From Glossina fuscipes (Eukaryota > Arthropoda > Insecta > Diptera > Glossinidae): a stretch of 64,000 nt of DNA. The stretch covers positions 38,694,164-38,758,163 of the forward strand of contig NW_023998415.1 in the NCBI RefSeq assembly GCF_014805625.2. The letters are read 5' to 3'. Positions 24,191 through 35,008 of the stretch are shown here, one piece after another. The notes under the pieces were generated by a model. The model had not been told where the DNA came from. It saw only the letters and a program-made list of their open reading frames with translations, and did not search any database. The position numbers and the translations under genes are program-made. Within the stretch, counting starts at the first letter, position 1. Every line of letters begins with the position of its first letter.

Positions 24191-25189
24191 TTAATAAAGT
24201 CGAATGCCTTAGATGCTAGTGCTTTAATACTCAGATCTGAGGAAATCACTTTTCAATTAAACGCATATGCGGTCAAATCTAAATTGAAAGTCTGTTTCTC
24301 TAAAACGAATGATTTATATAGCGATTTGATCGTCAGCATATTAATTAATTTTCTACAATATTAAGTGATAGCCGCACATGCTTAGGTTGGTAGAATGTAA
24401 TACTGAGTACACATATCCTTGATAAGAAGCTTGCAACAGTCTTTCTGAGGGTAGTAAACGTCTTCATCGAAAGAATGCACGCCCTTTCTTCGATGATGGG
24501 TTTGCTATTTCTTTATCGACTTGGGTATCCTTGCAGTCATTTCAAACGTTTTTTCTCCATTTTCAGTTATACGCTACAAACATGGGATCTTCAATCATCG
24601 TTTGAAAAAGTCGTCATATGAAAAAAAAAAAAGAAGCTAATTTTAATATTTCGTTGAAACCATTTAACCCATAACCCATGTAAACGTTCTCACAAAAATT
24701 ATGTCTCTATATCGCATCAAACAACGTAAATCGTATCCTTTCGTACCCTTGTCTATGTATTGGTTTGCATCGAAACTATGCACGTATAATTTTTATCATG
24801 AAATTGAACAAATAATTATATTAGGCGAAGAGTCATAGGATATCTCAATGTCGGTTTTGCTCGACTGCAATGTTTTTACGTGTTTTATTATCAAATAGTT
24901 TAGGAGGGTGGCCAAAACGTCAACACACATAGCGCATTTTTGTAAATCGAATTTTCTTTAGCTATTGGCAAAGGCCATTACCCATATAAACGTAATGGAT
25001 TTTTCCGCCTCTATAAAGTCTTACTTTGCATGAGACCGTTATATGTAATCGGATCCAAAAACTAGACCGTTTCTTGCGCAATGTTAGTCCTCTTGATTGT
25101 CATATAAAATTACTCTTATACACTAATTTTCATCACTATATATTTTAAAAAATTGTACGTTTTGACTATACAAAGGCCATTAGAACTCT

Positions 25190-25622
25190 TATATGATGGG
25201 AAATCTGAGTGATAGGCTTAAGTAGTCGAAATTCGATGAGAATATTCCATCATAAACTATCGAAAATAATACTATTTTATCATATAAATATCCAATTTCT
25301 ATCGGTTCAGTTTTGCCCGTTGAGGATTCAAAATATTGAATCATCCCAACCAAATATTTCACATCAATTCGAAACGACGAAATATCATTATTGCTCAGCG
25401 ACTTTTTCCCGAAATTTTGTAATTTTCAAATTTTCTTAGAAACAATCCTTTTAATGGATGATATCGAACGGGTCAAACAGACAAACAAATAGATAGGCTT
25501 AGACCGATTCAAAAAAATGCTTCTGAACAGATTGGTATAATAATAGATTGGTTTATCTTGAGTAAACGCAAACTTAATGTACCTCATACTAATACGAGTG
25601 GTGCGGAGTATAAAACAGAAAG
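25190..25622 (+). repeat. Partial, diverged family B repeat
   Basis: Shares the ACGGGTCAAACAGACAAACA segment, ataggcttagaccgattca and ttggtataataa with the 3' third of copies at 23 kb and 33 kb. Strongly decayed. Confidence 0.4.
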
Positions 25623-27160
25623 TTAATAAAGAGTTTGAATGATGAACATATACATTGCCAGATATACCAAACAAGGAGAAATAAATAACAAAGGGCATTG
25701 TAATGACCGATATTAGATTAGGAATTGAAAATGAAGACAAACGACTCAACAACACCAACCTGCGTTAAAGATTCGCAAAAGGCCTACTATCAACGTTTTG
25801 CAAGCAAGCTGATAAGCAAGTGAGGCAACCAAACAGTTACGACCAAATGCTGCAATCATGCCGCCGTTAAAGTTCAAGCTACTTTAGAAACCAGAGAAGA
25901 CCTTTCATAACGCCATCAATGGGAAAATTTTAACTATAGGAAAAACTTATTGCCAAATGTAGTTTAATCCATCTAAGAGAATCTTGCCCTTCCAAAATAC
26001 ACTAATTGTGTACAAAATAAAATAATCTGGCCACCAACTTGCTAAAAAGAAAGTTCAGAAATATACCAAGCAGAGTAACACTCAATATTATAGTAATTAT
26101 TCGCATAATCAGGACGAATACGGTTGCCTCATAACCCACACTTAAACAAATTAATGAGAATAGTGGCAGCAATAATCTTCAATCTATCATCAATATTCTA
26201 AGATATTAAAAAATACTGGCCCTTTTCTAATATCGAACCAAGTAGAAATGACAAGCACTCTCATCAATACGGAGATACTCTTAGTCTATAAACGATGTAG
26301 GTTAAGTCCGTGAACTGCTTCATGGAATCGCAAAGGGATGTTCTTGTCACATTACAGTCGAAGTAGAAATTTTCCTTACATTTTAGAGTCAAAGGGTATG
26401 ATTTAATATAATAACTGCGTATCACCCCGATGAAAGAACTGACGCTGCCTCCGCGGTAGCGAAATACACTAATGCATGCAAGACTTCGAACATCGTTAGA
26501 GAGTAGAAAAGCACCCTGTATTCAAATGGTTTACGACAATTTTAATATTTTAATTTTATTTATTTATCCATTTTTCTTTAAGCTGCTGAGTAAACTGAAT
26601 TTTTTCGGCAATCGAATGCAAAATTTGTTATTGGAAAGTTTTTTATTAACATTAATCAGTAGTCAGTAAATTTCAAAACGAGAGAGGTCGGCAAGTCCGT
26701 CCGCAATAACAATTATTATGTCCCACGTTTGCTCGATTTGTTCTTTATTTCAGTTCTTTAATTCAATAATTCTTCAAACTAATCCTTTACAATCCTTCAC
26801 AATCTGTCTTTAAATATGTAACTGTTATTGAGATCTTTACAGATTAAATCGATAGGTATCTATAACTTTATTTGAGAATACAAAACGAATTATGTGTTTT
26901 TTACGCAAATTAGTTTGGTTTTTCAAAGTATAATTTATTTTTTATCTCAAGTGGGGTAGAGTTTTCTTTGATGCTACCGCTTTTAGAGAAAAGAATTTAT
27001 TCTCTGGCTAAATTTGTAATAATAATAACAATACAAAAATACAAGTTAGCCTAAAAGTAGATCGCCATAATTTTTATTATCAAATTAAACAAAGCATACC
27101 TGAATAAAGAGGCAAAGCACAGAGTCGCTTACAATATATATAAATGGTTAAAAGCCCAAC
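25623..27160. other. Gene-free intergenic stretch
   Basis: AT-rich; all frames are broken by many stops. No conserved motif recognised. Confidence 0.5.
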
Positions 27161-27164
27161 TTAA

Positions 27165-27390
27165 CAACTTAAATGTTAACGCCAATCAGCTATGTTAAAT
27201 GCCGAACTTAACAGACCAAAGGGATTCAATTCTGTAAAATAACGGACCAACATTAGGATTAACATTAGCTAACAGACCAAATTAACAAAAGCCGTCGGCA
27301 AAACAAAAACTTAACATTATCTAACGGACCAACTCTGTAAAATAACATTATCTAACGGACCAAATTAACAAAAGCCGTCGGCAAATCTTT
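27165..27390. repeat. Imperfect direct repeats
   Basis: Segments of about 43 bases beginning AACATTAGCTAACAGACC / AACATTATCTAACGGACC and ending AAAGCCGTCGGCAAA occur at about 27261-27302 and 27344-27386. Further partial copies (TAACGGACCAAC, CTGTAAAATAAC) lie between and before them. Confidence 0.8.
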
Positions 27391-28182
27391 CTAGTAGCAT
27401 TATATGGATACACGGGTGGAATTTACCGATCGGAATTGACGGCTCCGAAGAAAATTTCACGAATGCATTTCATTGCAGTTGAATATATACAACTCCACAA
27501 ATTTTATTGATCCTAGACATCCTTCATTCATCTTGAAGCAAGACAAATGAGCAGAAATAAGATGAGAATAAGAGGATAGGGGCAAAATAACAGGAATCCT
27601 CTACAAATACAGCTACGAAAAATCAATACTCTTAACATTCATTTGTAATAATATGTTAAGATTGGATCACTTTCTACTTCAATAAAAATGCGCACGAATA
27701 ATTATATAATAAACCAAATAACCCACTAAATGTTATATAAGTTCGTGTACACTAATTAATCTATTAGTAACATTTTCTAAAATATTTGAACGAATGGATT
27801 TTTCCATTTCCGTTTCGTTTCTGCTCAAAATAAAACTAACTACGCTGAAGTATTCTCAGATGTAGAATATGTCATCGATAAAGTTGGGCATGAGAAACTG
27901 CTTTGTAGCGTATTTTTGACTTCATTTAGACGACTCTTATTTACAAGACAAAGCAATTTTTTTTTTCATGTAGTAATGTCAATAATAATTCCAATAAACT
28001 ACAAAATCATCGTAACGAAACTGTTGTAACCATTCATTATCATAAATCGATAAATCGAAATCATTAAGTAGATCAGTTTGCCATCTCTAAGTTTTGTACG
28101 GTATAACTTTTTCTCTTCTTTGTAAACACTCCGAAAAAATGGTTTAACTGGTGCATCGTAAATTTCGCGATATGAAATTTTC

Positions 28183-28652
28183 AGAATTAAAACGCCAGTC
28201 TTCATGCTGTCGTTGGGGTGTACACAACCAGATTCAGCGTGTTAATCAATTGAAATAAAGAAAAGAGTCAAACACAACGTAGAAAGCAAAAAATAGAAAA
28301 AATCTTAGTAAAAAAGCATTAATATTTCATCATCACGTGAAATTTTGAATATCATCAATGGATTTCTATAAAGTTACTAGATCATGGATATAAATTTAAG
28401 TTAACAGCACGTTACTCAATTTAACGTAAACAATTTCATCACCAATGAGTTAAACATAACCTAGAAAGCAAAAAATCAAAAAATTTAGTAAAAAAGCATC
28501 ATTATTTCATCATCACGTGAAATTATGAATATCAGCAATGGATTTCTATGTAGTTACTGGATGATGGATCTAGATTTAAGTTAAAAGGTCCAATCCATAT
28601 CAAATATAAACAAAAAAAAAAAAGAATTAAAACGCAATCTTCGCTGTCAACC
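28183..28652. repeat. Tandem duplication, about 182-bp period
   Basis: The block at about 28265-28410 (GAGTCAAACACAACGTAGAA, catcatcacgtgaaatt, caatggatttctat) is repeated at about 28447-28590. Flanking AGAATTAAAACGC pieces at 28183 and 28622 suggest a larger original unit. Confidence 0.8.
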
Positions 28653-29099
28653 CATCCAATATAAATTATATAAATTAATATATAGCAACAGAAAAGGCCA
28701 GTTTGATCAAAGCGGCTGAAAAAGTGTTTGTTGCTATAAGCTCCAACTAGACGATGGTTTAATTGTATAACATTAAACAAAGGCAACATTGAGAAGAGAG
28801 GATTTTATAATAATATAAATATAGAAAGGCAATAAAATAATTTAGTACAGCACGAAGAGTTAATAATAACAGTATTGATAATTGAAAGAATGTGGAAGTT
28901 CTTAAAGAAAATAAATCATCAAAAGTAATTCAAGTCAGACAATTTCCGGCAAATCAGAATGTTACGACAATGAGCAGTCAAAACGATTATGTCGGGGTTG
29001 CCGTAGATTACTAGGAGATAACGAGGTCGAGATATCGCGACGTTAAGCAGTTTCCTGTTATGGATGAATCCTAATCCATGTCGCATGCATTTGTTACAT

Positions 29100-29666
29100 A
29101 TTTGCCGTTAAGAGAAAGAAATTAACTCAAAAATCCTTGAACCAGCGGTCATTCCGCGTATCATTGTGTTTAATAAAATTGAACCTTGAGCTGCTACTAG
29201 AAAAGCCATTAATGCATCAAGCGACATGCGACATGCCGAAAAAGTGTTGATAGCACCAAACTAATAAAAAGAAATTTGTTAACCTTTGGAAGATTGCAAG
29301 ACCACAGCCTAGCTCTTGAGCCAGTCGAGCAGCTTCATTGGTTTCGCTTATAAAAAGCTCCATCTCTCGGTATTCACAAGCAATCGAACGCATCGCGCGC
29401 ACATTCGACAAGGCCTCCTCGCAAACTGAAGTGCCACGTTCGGATTGAGCTTGAGAGCTTTTGCTTAAATGACGAAGTTTCCTGCCAAGATATGTCATGC
29501 ACATAACTACAGCTGGAACTGGATCTCGATATCTTGAATAATAATCTGTTTGAAGAGATCTTGACGCAAATGAGCAGCCATTTGTTCATCGATACAACTT
29601 AAGACGTATATTTATAAAAGAGTAAAACCTGATTGCATTAAATACAAACTGAGTAAATTTGGAAAT
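29100..29666 (-). pseudogene. ABCB8-type mitochondrial half-transporter fragment
   Basis: Starts at acceptor ttttttttccag. One frame reads LLSLYLMQSGFTLL, then after a stop IYVLSCIDEQMAAHLRQDLF and KQIIIQDIE. After an internal deletion and frame change come VPAVVMCMTYLGRKLRHLSK, ALSNVRAMRSIACEYREME and ARLAQELGCGLAIFQ. Another frame change gives LDALMAFLVAAQG and NTMIRGMTAGSRIFE. The order matches the transmembrane domain of ABCB8/MitoSUR-type ABC transporters (from memory of that family). No nucleotide-binding domain is present. The fragment sits between two pieces of the helicase. Confidence 0.75.
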
Positions 29667-29719
29667 CTGGAAAAAAAAATGTTATAAAATACTGTGTTTT
29701 TAAACTAAAGACAACTTAC

Positions 29720-31342
29720 CATCTTCGCTTCGTAAGGATTATACCACGACGGCGAGTCTTCTCCCTGCATATCTTCAGAACGCATTCCGTGGAAGAATAT
29801 GCCATGTATTTTGGGTCGATATGGTGATTGCGGCAGTAAATCGTCAAGTTACTTCCGCATTTCAGCTTCTTTAGAGTTCTCTGTTATCGTTGGTATCGAC
29901 AGTTCATCGTAAACATTTAATATGGCCGGCAACGACCGGTAATCATTGAGTAATCTTAAAACCAGGCGACTGTTAAAACAATCACATGCAAAGGGAAAAT
30001 GATCAAAATTTTGTAAGTACGGAGCAAATGAAAGAATTCTCTCCAAAAATGATGTCGATAAACCGCGTTGACGAGCATATTCGTTTATAATGGCTGCTTG
30101 ACGATTGGGATTTCCAACAAGGATTACCTGGCCACGCTCGTTTGATACTTGAGCGACAGCAACCATAATTTCAGGTTCTGTGCACTGGCCGGCGTCATCA
30201 ATTAGCATATGCGTAAAACGATTGGGTGGGAAACGCATTTGCAACAGATTTCCTAGGGTGTCACAAGTACCAATCGTTATTCGCTGGCGCCTTAAATACT
30301 TCATTTGACATTTTACTTTGAGTCCGGATTCAGTCACAATTATATCATCTTGGGAGCGGTACCTTAGCCCAGTATCCCAGGATTTGTTGCCTGTTGCGCA
30401 ATACGGCATTAAATGCTCTGGTATAAGTCCTTTTTTGATCTCCTTGTGGGATACTAGACGTATAAGCTCACCCATTTTGAGCACGCCGTTTTCGATCAAA
30501 CGCGTCGTTATTACATCAGCAGAACTAGTGGATGGTGTGCCTACAAGCAGACGTGCACCGGGTACCAATCTAAATATTTGCAAAATGGTCTCCACTAGCG
30601 TTGCCGTTTTTCTTGTGCCGGGAGGTCCAAGAATTACGTACGGCATGTTGCGAAATTCTCCTCGTAGTATATATGCTAAGGGTTTATTCTGCATAAAGTT
30701 CAGTCTGCAATTGTACCATCTATACTGACGATTGTCTAATAAAATGTTTTTCTCATTATTTAATTTTATGTCTAATTGCGGATATCCTCGCGTTTGTGCT
30801 TGGGAGGGAAACAAGAACTATTTCCCTAAATTTTCACCCACTTGTGAGATGGCGTAGTGTTGTTTATGGTACTCATAACGTGGGAAATAAAATTCTAAAC
30901 GACAATCTACGTAATTATATCTTTGTTGAAAGTTGTAATCGAATCTAATTAGAATTCGATTGCGGAGCACTTCGTGAATCACTCCTATATATTTCCGTTC
31001 GGCATTTTCGCCTTCGGCCCAGGGGTTTTCGGCTTTAACTCTGTCTCCAATTATCAATGAAGGACGACTTTCGGAAAGATGTTCTATGTCCAGACTTAAA
31101 TACTTTCCCTCGCGTGTAAAATGCGCTCGTTCGCGGTTATATTTGCGGATATTGGCAAGGCACTCCATCTCTTCTAAATATACGAGTGTGTGAAAGCGGC
31201 TCACGTAGTTATTTACGTTCAATTCTTCTTGAAGACTCGGGAACATACATTCAATTGCTTCCAACATTTCCTTTTTGCAACTTGAAGTAAGATATGCCCG
31301 TTTTAGTTGTTCAGGTAAATCAAAGTTTCCGATGGGTAACCA
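29720..31342 (-). pseudogene. Armitage/MOV10-like helicase exon with two in-frame stops
   Basis: In the parent family this SF1 helicase works in piRNA/small-RNA silencing (established for Armitage and MOV10L1). Seen here: acceptor attaattag at 31343-31344, an N-terminal beta-rich part (LSESRPSLIIGDRVKAENPW; VLRNRILIRFDYNFQQRYN), the RecA1 core with GPPGTRKT, the Q-like and post-Walker segments, and LVGNPNRQA. A possible upstream exon ends at 31396 (donor gtaagt), reading LTIYFSFTLQST in phase. Stops fall at 30818-30820 and 29849-29851, but coding similarity continues past both. Confidence 0.8.
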
Positions 31343-31493
31343 CTAATTAATCTTAATACAACTATCACTATCCATTCACTTACAGTGCTTTGTAAAGTAA
31401 ATGAAAAATAAATCGTTAGTGACGTCTTGGAGTCGATTCGCCATAAAAAGATACAAGAATAGAAGCTAAACTAACAACAATGTTTTTTTGGCA

Positions 31494-31578
31494 GAGAAGG
31501 TAAACACATTGGACACTCCCGTGGCCCATCCGATGTATTTAGGTAGCGTTTATTTCTTTAGTGGAGAGATTTTAGCCG
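31494..31578 (+). CDS. Possible orphan exon, product unknown
   Basis: Bounded by tttttttggcag and a strong gtaagt donor after GAGATTTTAGCC. The open frame reads VNTLDTPVAHPMYLGSVYFF then SGEILA. No neighbouring plus-strand exon was found. It may be a stray exon of a duplicated gene or chance. Confidence 0.3.
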
Positions 31579-31888
31579 TAAGTCGCTACTTCCCTTGTTC
31601 TTACAAGTATCTGATTAGACTGAGTAATCATGTAAATCTTCTGCCAATGTTTGTTCTAAATGAATGCGATGAAATAGCTAGATTGAAAAGGCCTCTTATA
31701 CACTAAGTCTAAAAGTTTAAAAATTAAATTATTTATGTTCCTTGAGTTAGCTCAATAAATCATGTCAGCTGTATCGTAACTTTTACTTACTTATTACCTT
31801 TTTTATGTAAATTATAATTGTAATTTTGTGCAAAATATATATAAAACAAAGTAACAATTATTGTGTGTATTTATTTTATCGAATGGCT

Positions 31889-32020
31889 TCATAAAATTAA
31901 CGCATCACTCAACAACTCTCCTGGCTGATACATATATTGCATCACTGTTGCCAGCCCCATATTGATTTCTGGATAGTGCCAACCTTTAAACGACACATCA
32001 TCGACGGCTTTCGTCGGTCC
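31889..32020 (-). CDS. Orphan terminal exon with poly(A) signal, product unknown
   Basis: The acceptor ttggccag at 32021-32028 leads into 43 clean codons and TGA, including KAVDDVSFKGWHYPEINMGL and ATVMQYMYQPGELLSDALIL. An AATAAA motif on the minus strand lies just past the stop (31870-31875). The composition is protein-like, but I cannot name the family. No upstream exon was found; the sequence immediately upstream is mariner debris, so it may be another exon fragment moved here. Confidence 0.4.
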   Translation of the reverse strand, partial: GPTKAVDDVSFKGWHYPEINMGLATVMQYMYQPGELLSDALIL

Positions 32021-32024
32021 CTGG

Positions 32025-32100
32025 CCAATTCGATTCTGGAGTGTAGTGCTGAATCTATGTTTCATTCATCGTCACATATCGCATGAAAATAACCCTTTAA
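32025..32100 (-). mobile_element. mariner transposase scrap
   Basis: Minus-strand frame reads FMRYVTMNET, stop, IQHYTPESNW, matching the mariner RYVTVDETWIHHYTPESN signature around the first catalytic Asp, here Asn. It overlaps the acceptor side of the orphan terminal exon. Confidence 0.6.
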
Positions 32101-32869
32101 CCTTTTAAACTAATGATCAACATGTCATGAATCTTTAACATATACCTATCAACAATGTTACGGTGTACCTATCAGACCTGACACTTATTGAGTGATGAGT
32201 AATATATTGCATTAACTCATTTATAGACAATCAATGTATTATTTAGTTATTAATATAATTCATGAAAAAATTAAGTTAATAAAATAGAAAAACAAAACAG
32301 CGAATATTCTTAGTTGTTTTTATAGTTCTTTTTGCAAGCGAATCAGATAAATCAAAAAAAAAATTATACATTATCAATCGTGCGATCGTTCGAGGGGATA
32401 GTCTTCGCGAAACCAAAAGTGAATAAATAAATAGTATTGTAACTCAATTAATAAACGGCGAAAATCGAATTAGGGAAACAGGCTGGATATTGGATATTCG
32501 TGCGTCGTGAGCGAATTTAGTATGTTGTTTGGTTATTTTGTAATTTTTATGCAGTTTTTATCTGTGCAGGATCTAGAAATCCGCAAATGAATCGCAGTCT
32601 GCTCTACTCTAGCCATAATTGTATGCTCTCCTTGTTGCTTAATTTTTCCCCTATTCGCAGAGATCGCATAAGGCTTATTCTAGAAGGGGACTACCTTGCC
32701 TTTCTTAACGATATTACATATAAATGAAAGCTTCCACTTTTAGTGCGCATACCTTGCGGCGGTCCTTTAAAACTGTGCACTCTATAAATGGTAGATTAGA
32801 ATTCAATTTTTTAAAACATTGCTTTGCTAAAAAAGCAAATAAAATTACATTCAATTGTCTCCAAAATTT

Positions 32870-33785
32870 ACCAAGTAAGAACATTATAATCGAGCAAGGT
32901 CGATCATTAAATAATCCTCATCAGATGGTCTAACACAATTCTTATTTTTATTATAGAGCACAAAAATTATATCTTGTTTCTATATAGAGACATATTTTTC
33001 ATCTGCGTACAGTACAACCCTTACATGGGGCAGAATCCAAAAATAGGCGTAGATGGTCGACATTTTATAGAGTTAATTCTTGTATGAAATTACTATATAT
33101 TAGGGGTCAATTTCGATCACCACATATTAAAACTTAGACTTTTCTGCTCTACAAAGGATAAAATTTCATAAAAATCTTTATTAGGGTAGTATCCAAAAAA
33201 TAGTCCGAGATGGTCCAAATTCGATGCAATTAATTTTCTTATGTTATATTGCTATTGTGATATAATTTTCATCGTGAAGCGCTAAAAATAATAACTTTTC
33301 GTCGCACGAACTTCAATTTTCGCTATGCGAGAGGGGTTCCAACAATTGACACAACTGATCCAAAGTTCTCGCACCAATTTAGAATACAAAAATACTATTA
33401 CTTAGCCATTTTTGCCGGGAAATTTTGAAAATTACATTTTTTTTCTATATAACAACTTTTCAAAATAAGTCGTTATACAAGGTGTCGTCGAAAAAGTGAA
33501 CCGATCCAAACTATTTTCAATAGCGTTCGCCCTTGGACCAAAACATGCCACCGTACCAAATTTCATCGAAAGAAATCGAAAATTGTGACCCGTAGCTTGA
33601 ACACAAATTTATATGGACAGACATCAAACGGGCAGATGGACAGACAGGCTTAGATCAATTCACATTATGATTCTGAATCGATCCGTATAATAAAAGGCAC
33701 TTCTACGTGTTATATACGACTGCCATAACTTAATATACTCTATACCACAAGTGGTGTAGGGTATAAAAACGATGGAATAATTTTG
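32870..33785 (+). repeat. Dispersed repeat, family B copy 2
   Basis: Full-length counterpart of the copy at 23 kb, same orientation. Contains TTAGACTTTTCTGCTCTACA and ends CACAAGTGGTGTAGGGTATA then aaaa. No open frame. Confidence 0.7.
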
Positions 33786-34224
33786 TTCAGAAAGCTAACA
33801 ACGTTAGAATGGATGATATACTTAAATGTCCCTCTTACTCCTATTTGCATCTACTTTCAAAAACGCTTTTTATTTAAGCAATAAATTAAATATCGTTTAA
33901 AAATGATTAGTTTAAATATATTTGCATCTTAAAATCTAAAATAAATTATTAACACGGCGATGAATATTATAGAGCTAAACGTTATCCACTCGCCCACTTG
34001 TAAACATGAATGCTTAATGATACTATCATTAAAATGTATTTAATTAATTATTATACTTAACAACTAAGGAAGTTACGCTCACCTAATTCTACGTTTCTGC
34101 TGTCTCCAGCCAATGCATATGCAGTACGAAATATTTTATTAAATGACTCTAGGAGATGTATGTACGAATTTTTTGGTCAACAGCTCTAACAGATAGTAAG
34201 TTGCTATTTGGTTCCCTTGTTTTA

Positions 34225-34740
34225 CTAGACACGTTTATTGGCATATAACGCAAATTTCCCGATTGCTGCTCTGAAGCTATACCCACTAACTGCAGCCTTG
34301 ATATCAGACGGTAGCGCTTTCCATAATTTTACAGCGTTGATCAAAAATAGCCTTGGTGATCCCAAATAGTTCTGGTCTAGAAGAATTAAATTCATCGTAT
34401 ATTCGAATCGGACAAACCGGATTTTTTCACGAAGATCGCATTTAAGAAACGATGAAAGATAAGAACTTAAAGTCTGTGATATTCTGTCGTACTTGAGTTT
34501 ATTAAAAACAAGAAGTTTGGTGCTCGGGGCGCAGTCAAGTTTGCGGTAAAAGTTGGCTCAATACGATATACGTGGCACGACGAGTCATTTAATTAATTTT
34601 AACTTGGCTTGAGACGGTACAGTCATAAGATCGGTATGATCATCACCATTTAAATGTGAATTAATTACGAAGCCAAGATTGGGAATCTGCTTTACAATGT
34701 CAATCACTACATCATCCACTAGGTAGAGAATTAGAATCAT
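34225..34740 (-). mobile_element. Non-LTR retrotransposon (LINE) 3' end, decayed
   Basis: The minus-strand frame ends LWKALPSDIKAAVSGYSFRA then AIGKFALYANKRV-stop (TAG at 34225-34227). Upstream is KYDRISQTLSSYLSSFLKC and, before one stop, IPNLGFVINSHLNGDDHTDL. This is the usual C-terminal arrangement after the RT domain of LINEs (VPNLGFVxxSxLxxxDHV, LWNxLPxxIK). The specific clade is not assigned. Confidence 0.6.
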
Positions 34741-35008
34741 AAACGTTGGACGATATCGCGATCGCCCAATATATGCATAGCTTCATTTTTATAAGGTAAT
34801 TATTTCGACCATTCCACCATTCAACAACAAACGGCAGACAAACAGATGGACATGTTAAAATCGGCTAAGAATGACCAAGGACATATACACTTTATTGGGC
34901 AGTGATGGAAATAAAAGGAGCAAGCTTAACACAACCGTATCTGAGGATTGAGAACATAAATGAAATATTTCGAACTGTCAACACTTATATTTACAATTTT
35001 CTTATATT

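Larger units (their letters stand above)
28935..31342 (-). pseudogene. Chimeric remnant: Armitage/MOV10-type helicase with embedded ABCB8-type exon
   Basis: Minus strand. (1) 31342-29720: a 541-codon exon of an SF1 RNA helicase of the Armitage/MOV10 type, from WLPIGNFDLPEQL through Walker A-like GPPGTRKT, Walker B-like LIDDAGQCTEPE and DYRSLPAILN to SPSWYNPYEAKM, then donor gtaagt. (2) A 53-nt intron. (3) 29666 to about 29100: decayed ABCB8-type transporter sequence. (4) About 29100-28935: Armitage motif VI, GLGFIHNRKLLNVAISRPR then YLLVIYGNP. The helicase exon has only two in-frame stops (TAG 30818-30820, TAA 29849-29851) and no frameshift. The Walker A glycine before Lys is Arg. The segment between helicase motif III and VI is missing. 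Family names rest on motif recognition. Probably a non-functional duplicate; the intact paralogues are not in the window. Confidence 0.8.

Noticed and set aside
27165..27390. CRISPR-like array
   Set aside because: Repeats are imperfect, unevenly spaced and in a eukaryotic genome; no cas genes.
30318..30728. 136-aa plus-strand ORF
   Set aside because: Exact antisense shadow of the helicase exon, whose frame shows clear helicase motifs.
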